Shown piece after piece: positions 59,622 through 64,000 of a DNA stretch of 64,000 nt (positions are counted from its first letter, which is position 1; the number at the start of each line of letters is the position of its first letter). The notes under the pieces are model-generated. The model was not told the origin of the DNA. It saw only the letters and a program-made list of their open reading frames with translations, and made no database searches. Source of the DNA: Megascapheus bottae (lineage: Eukaryota > Chordata > Mammalia > Rodentia > Geomyidae); contig JANJXV010000010.1 in assembly GCA_024803745.1 (NCBI GenBank), positions 29,499,525-29,563,524 of the forward strand. The letters are read 5' to 3'. A program made the translations under genes and the position numbers.

Positions 59622-59755
59622 ATTTCTAGACCAGTGCTGGTAGTTCATGCCTGTAAAGGTAACAACTCTCAGGTGGCTCTGATCCAGGGATCATGGCTCA
59701 AAGCCAACCCAGGCAAGAAATTATGTTAAGACTCTCATCTCCAATTTGTCACACA

Positions 59756-59812
<57 letters not shown>

Positions 59813-59955
59813 ACACACATGAACATAGATCAAACTGGAAGTAGAGATGTGGTTTTTATGGTAGCAGACTAGCCTTAAGGGATAAACTCCAAGGACACCA
59901 CTCAGGCCCTACTACTTAGCCCTAGAACTAGCACCAAATAAATAAATAAGTAAAT
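59622..59955 (+). mobile_element. B1/ID-type SINE with a CA microsatellite between its halves
   Basis: Left half GTAGTTCATGCCTGTAAAGG to AGACTCTCATCTCCAATTTG, then (CA)n from about 59751 to 59818, then the right half GGAAGTAGAGATGTGGTTTT to CCACTCAGGCCCTAC and an AAATAAATAAAT tail. The microsatellite grew exactly at the A-rich linker. Confidence 0.83.
59751..59818. repeat. (CA)n microsatellite
   Basis: About 68 bases of CA with TACA interruptions, inside the SINE linker. Confidence 0.95.
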
Positions 59956-60305
59956 AAATAAATTTTAAGACATAAGGAAAAGTTGAGAAATTCTATTAAC
60001 TTCACGAGGACTTAAGAAGGATGACAGCTGAATTCTAGAGTGGTTCTAGAATGGATTCCAAATTAAAGAATACCACTGTGATATCTAAAAAGGTTGAAAG
60101 ATTTTTATATTAGATAAAACATTGCATCACTGTCAAATTTCATGAATTTGCTAACTATAGATGAGTATTTTCTGTATTAATATTAAAACCTAAATTGAAA
60201 CTATCTTTTAAAACATACATACATATATGTATGTAGGATTGTATATCCAATATATTAAACTTCAGTCTGAGACTGAGTACAATCAAGACTAGTGTTAAAA
60301 ATGAA
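59956..60305. other. Unique intron sequence
   Basis: Nothing recognised. Confidence 0.42.
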
Positions 60306-60560
60306 TGAAAAGGCCAGGTACCAGTGGTTTATGCCTATAATCCTACCTACTCATGAGGCTAAATTCAGAGAATCTTCATTGGTAGCCACATCAGGTAGAA
60401 AAGTCCTGTGAGATTCTTATTTCCAATAAACTACTCAAAAAATCCAGAGGTAGGATTATGGCTTAAGTGGTTGACCACTAGCATTGAGCACAAAGAGGGT
60501 CAGAGACAGCTCCCAGGCCCTGTGTTCAAGCTTCATGATTGGCAAAAAATAAAATAACAT
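60306..60560 (+). mobile_element. B1/ID-type dimeric SINE
   Basis: GGCCAGGTACCAGTGGTTTA, TGCCTATAATCCTACCTACT, GTGAGATTCTTATTTCCAAT, AGGATTATGGCTTAAGTGGT and ACAGCTCCCAGGCCCTGTG, then an A tail. Confidence 0.86.
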
Positions 60561-60565
60561 AAAAT

Positions 60566-60755
60566 AGGGCTGGGAGTTTGGCCTAGTGGTAGTGCTTACC
60601 TAGCATGCACAAAGACCCGGGTTCAATTCCTCAGTACCACATACACAGAAAAAACCTGGAACTGGTGCTGAGGCTCAAGTGGTAGAGCTCTAGCCTTGAA
60701 AAAGTCCAAGGACAGTGCTCAGGCCCTGAGCTCAAGCCCAGGACCGGCGAAAATA
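60566..60755 (+). mobile_element. IDL-Geo SINE
   Basis: GGGCTGGGAGTTTGGCCTAG, B box GGTTCAATTCC, right half to GCTCAAGCCCAGGACCGGCG, then a (TAAA)n tail. It inserted directly behind the tail of the preceding SINE. Confidence 0.92.
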
Positions 60756-60824
60756 AGTAAATAAATAAATAAATAAAATTTAAAAAATAAAGTAAAGTAA
60801 AATGAAATAATTTACTGGATAGAC

Positions 60825-61070
60825 CAGGCACTGACGGTTCATGCCTGAAATTCTAGGTAATACTAGCTAGTCAGGAGACTAAAATCTGAGGATCTCTGAT
60901 GCCAACCTGGGCAGGAAAGTCTGCGAGACTCTTACCTCCAATTAAACATCAGAAAACCAGAAGGGGGCCTATGGCTCAAAGTAGCAGGACACTAGTCCAT
61001 TAGCCTTAAACATAAAGCTCAGGGACAGTGCCCAGACAAGCTCAAGGTCCATAACTGCCAAAAATAAAAA
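60825..61070 (+). mobile_element. B1/ID-type dimeric SINE
   Basis: GACCAGGCACTGACGGTTCA, GGCAGGAAAGTCTGCGAGAC, TCTTACCTCCAATTAAACAT, CTATGGCTCAAAGTAGCAGG and AGCTCAGGGACAGTGCCCAG, then an A tail. It is the third SINE in a row in the same orientation. Confidence 0.86.
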
Positions 61071-62445
61071 AAATATGACTGGAGCCAATACAATGTGCAG
61101 CTATAATTTTTTTCTACATTTGGAAAGTATCCTACTTGAGAAAGTATCAGTTCCAATGTGTTGTACAAGTGCAATTTATTTTATTGCATACTAAATTGGT
61201 AGACAATTTTAGTGCTTCTTATAAAAAATAACTATAGCCCATTTAATACCTTAAATGTACTACCAATCCAAGTTCATTTGATGCCAAGCTGTTTTATAAG
61301 CTAATATTTAACCATCATTTCCTTCTGGAAGTTTGTTAAAGAATTATCTACACTCTTTCAGCAAAAATTGTATAGTACATAAATATCAAATGAGATTTAA
61401 TTCTTACTTATTCATGTAAACATGGATTTGAAATAGAATGTGTTCATTTAAAATTTAGCCCAGACAACATAGCATAAACAAAATGTTTTCTTTTTTTACC
61501 TATCCATCTCACACTTCCTGTAAATACACATTATTGCTTTATACTTGTAGCAATATAAACTCATATGACTGGACAAGAGTATATCCTTTCAATCAGGTTG
61601 AATTTCAAATAAATCTACATCTGATTTCCAATTTCACACCCACTCCCTACTCTTTAAGCAAAACACTGATGAAGTATGAGCAGCTACTGAAGAAACAGAT
61701 TTTGTTTTGTGCTGTCCTCTCCTAAATCACATCCTGTGAAAAAAACACTTCTTAAAATAACACAAAAGAGTGATTTCACACAATTTTTAAGTGCAAAAAG
61801 TTAAATATAAAACTATTAAATGAAATTTCTTTAATCTAAAGAAATTTAAATTTGTATTTATCCAAATTTAAATTTAAATGTTGAAGCTAAAATATAATTT
61901 TTTAAAAAGTATCATTTGTGCCTGATTTCTGAATTCCGTAAGTCTTTGGGATTTTTCTTCATTTTTATTTCTTAGTTAACTCTATAATATATTTTCTGAA
62001 CATTAATCAGTATATTAATCATACTTCCAAAAACCAGTATTTATTGTCAATTACCAAAATGCTGTCCTAAGCTTAGCGAAATTTTCTTTTCATTTCAGTT
62101 TGCTTGTTTGAGGCAGTACTGGCTTATGAATTGGGCATATCATTTGCCACACAGGTAATTTTCAAGTTAAGTCACTCAAAAGAATACCCTTTAGTGTAAT
62201 ATTTCTAATTATAAATTATTTTTAAAATATTTGGTTCATTATATAAAAACAAAATTTATGGCAAATAATCTCTATATGAGATTAGAATGGATGAATTTGT
62301 ATCCCATCAAGAAAATGAAACAATAAATCAACGAATCAAGTGAATATATAACATACTATTCCCAATTTGACTAAGGACAACCTGATATTGCATTAGGCAA
62401 ATATTCTACTACTTAAGTCAAGCCTGAGTCCTTCAGTTGGTAGTT
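61071..62445. other. Unique intron sequence
   Basis: Very AT-rich (for example AATTTAAATTTAAATG near 61870). Nothing recognised. Confidence 0.5.
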
Positions 62446-62462
62446 TGGTTTTTTTGTTTTTT

Positions 62463-62638
62463 TTTTCATATGTTTTTTTATTGCAATTAATAGAAGGGTT
62501 ACATGATATTTGCCAGATAGAAGGTGCATTAATTCACATGCATTGATACCCTTTCACATGTCTTGGTCCCCATTTCCCTCCTCCCCACCCCCACCCCTCA
62601 TCTTCTTTTCTCCACTTCCCTATCCAATTATATTTGTA
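62463..62638 (-). mobile_element. Short L1 3' end
   Basis: TTTATTGCAATTAATAGAAG, GGGTTACATGATATTTGCC and CTTGGTCCCCATTTCCCTCC are L1 3'UTR reversed. TTTGGTTTTTTTGTTTTT before it and TTTGGTATTTTGTTTTT after it are probable target-site duplications taken from the T-rich end of the neighbouring B1. Confidence 0.88.
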
Positions 62639-62645
62639 TTTGGTA

Positions 62646-62765
62646 TTTTGTTTTTGAGATAGATTCTTACTAACTTGACCCAGCTTTGTCTTGAACTCTG
62701 CATCACACTGCTTCTACCTCCCAAGGAACTAAATTACTGGCATGTACCACCACAACTAACTGTAA
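62646..62765 (-). mobile_element. B1-like (7SL) SINE
   Basis: TTTTTGAGATAGATTCTTAC, GTCTTGAACTCTGCATCACA and TGGCATGTACCACCACAACT are the reverse complement of a 7SL-derived SINE. Confidence 0.78.
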
Positions 62766-64000
62766 ATTTGACTCTTTAAGCAGTATAGAAAAGGGGATGG
62801 GCAGAAACTAATAGTATTGGTTTACAACATGCTAGATAATGTAATAGGGCTGTATTACTTTGCTGAATATTCACATAAACCTGCATAATAAGTTACTATA
62901 TTACTTAAACAGTAATGAAATTGAGAGTCAGAGGACCCAACCTGCCAGGTCAAGGTAATAGAAAAAATCAATCATAGATTATAAATTTAGAAATCTCTGG
63001 ATCTACTATTTGGCATTTTATACTACATTTCATTACCTCCCAAATTCCTGTGCAGTGCACATTTTATAATGAACTTAATTTCAAAGTCAATATTGTACAT
63101 TCATTTCTGGGGAAGCAGCATCTCAGATTTTATGTGCAGTGGCAAATAGGAGAGAAGATACCTTGTGAGAATATATCTGTTGGAATGAAGGCAAGTTTGG
63201 ACAGAGGAAGGAACATACTGAACTAGGTAATATTTGCAACATGACCTGTTCTGTCCACTGAGAAACTATGTGTACCTGCAGTCTGTTGCAGCCAGTGGGT
63301 CAGACTTAGTACTGTAGCATCAATAATCACTAGTAGAACTATAACCTGGAGCCTTCAGTGAAATGGCCTACCATGGGTTACCTGAAAGCATAGTCTTTAT
63401 AGGGACCCCACTGTAACTCTCTTCTATTCCCCAAAGCAAAGCCTGCAGAGCTACTCTGGTATGACTCACAGCACTGAACACAGAACACCAGGCAAATAAG
63501 CTGATTGTAAAGTGTATCTAAGAGAAACACACAGCATCTATATCACCCTACAAACATAGAGCCATTAAAAATATCCTACAGACTTTAAGTAACTTCGATA
63601 TAATTAAAATATCTCAACATTTGATAATTTTAAAAAGAAGAGAACATTTTAAAATATGTAACATGGAAAATAATGATCGAATAGCAAATTTAAAGTAAAA
63701 ATTAAGTGCAAATCAACTCAGATCAAATGTTGAGATCCTATACATCTTTTTTTTTTAATTTATCGAATTAATCTCATTTCCAAGCTAGGTTATGTACTAG
63801 GTTTCAGATGCTTGCTTCCATTCCATAGATTTAAAACTAGACTTTCTTTTGTAGGGTAGGGAGGGAGATTGTTGCAGTTGTAATTTTGAGCAGGATCTTG
63901 CCTGGAAATTCATTTTAGAGCTCAAGTTGACCACAGACTTTAAATCTGACTACCTCATCTTCTTGAAGACTGATTAGCAGGTGTGCTTTACAATGCTTAG
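62766..64000. other. Unique intron sequence
   Basis: No gene recognised. The stretch at about 63220-63500 is GC-raised and may be an old repeat that I cannot name. A poly-T run lies near 63749-63758. Confidence 0.48.

Noticed and set aside
1..64000. CRISPR array, phage, operon or defence-system content
   Set aside because: The repeats are dispersed retroelements and microsatellites, not equally spaced repeats with unique spacers. Coding density and the spliced exon are those of a vertebrate intron.

Overview
This is a vertebrate, clearly mammalian, intronic window: low gene density, AT-rich, full of L1 LINEs, SINEs, retrocopies and CA/GT microsatellites, with no bacterial-type operons. The SINEs point to a geomyoid rodent (kangaroo rat, pocket mouse or gopher group). 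One family is a dimer of an ID-like tRNA-derived left half and a second half ending GAGCTCAAGCCCAGGACTGGC, which matches what I recall as IDL-Geo. A second, older family joins a 7SL/B1-like left half to a similar right half. The species call is inference.

The only host coding sequence I can identify with confidence is one 66-nt exon on the minus strand at 31267-31332. It translates to the part of cGMP-dependent protein kinase 1 (PRKG1) that carries the Arg-Thr pair of the second cGMP-binding domain, and both splice sites are good. The window is therefore two pieces of very long PRKG1 introns around one exon, transcribed right to left. I could not find another PRKG1 exon.

Layout: 0.68-8.2 kb is a full-length L1 on the minus strand with 15-bp target-site duplications, its own 5'UTR, ORF1 and ORF2, interrupted by a 0.6-kb younger L1. 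8.2-18 kb is mostly unique intron with a perfect 73-bp inverted repeat (10167/11229) and old L1 pieces. 18.1-20.8 kb holds two L1 copies joined head to head. 24.5-28.5 kb holds a processed pseudogene resembling PRRC2C, split by a 1.7-kb L1 and flanked by a 240-bp TCC/GGA tract. 29.8-30.7 kb is another truncated L1 just downstream of the PRKG1 exon. 35.5-36.2 kb has an unrecognised acidic ORF behind a GC-elevated segment. 37.8-39.2 kb is an HMGB1 processed pseudogene inserted inside a SINE. 39.5-64 kb is unique intron with further 5'-truncated L1s, SINEs, one MIR, one probable MaLR LTR and several microsatellites.

Nothing here forms a multi-gene system. What stands out is structural: nested insertions whose order can be read, the inverted repeat, the head-to-head L1 pair and the unassigned acidic ORF.
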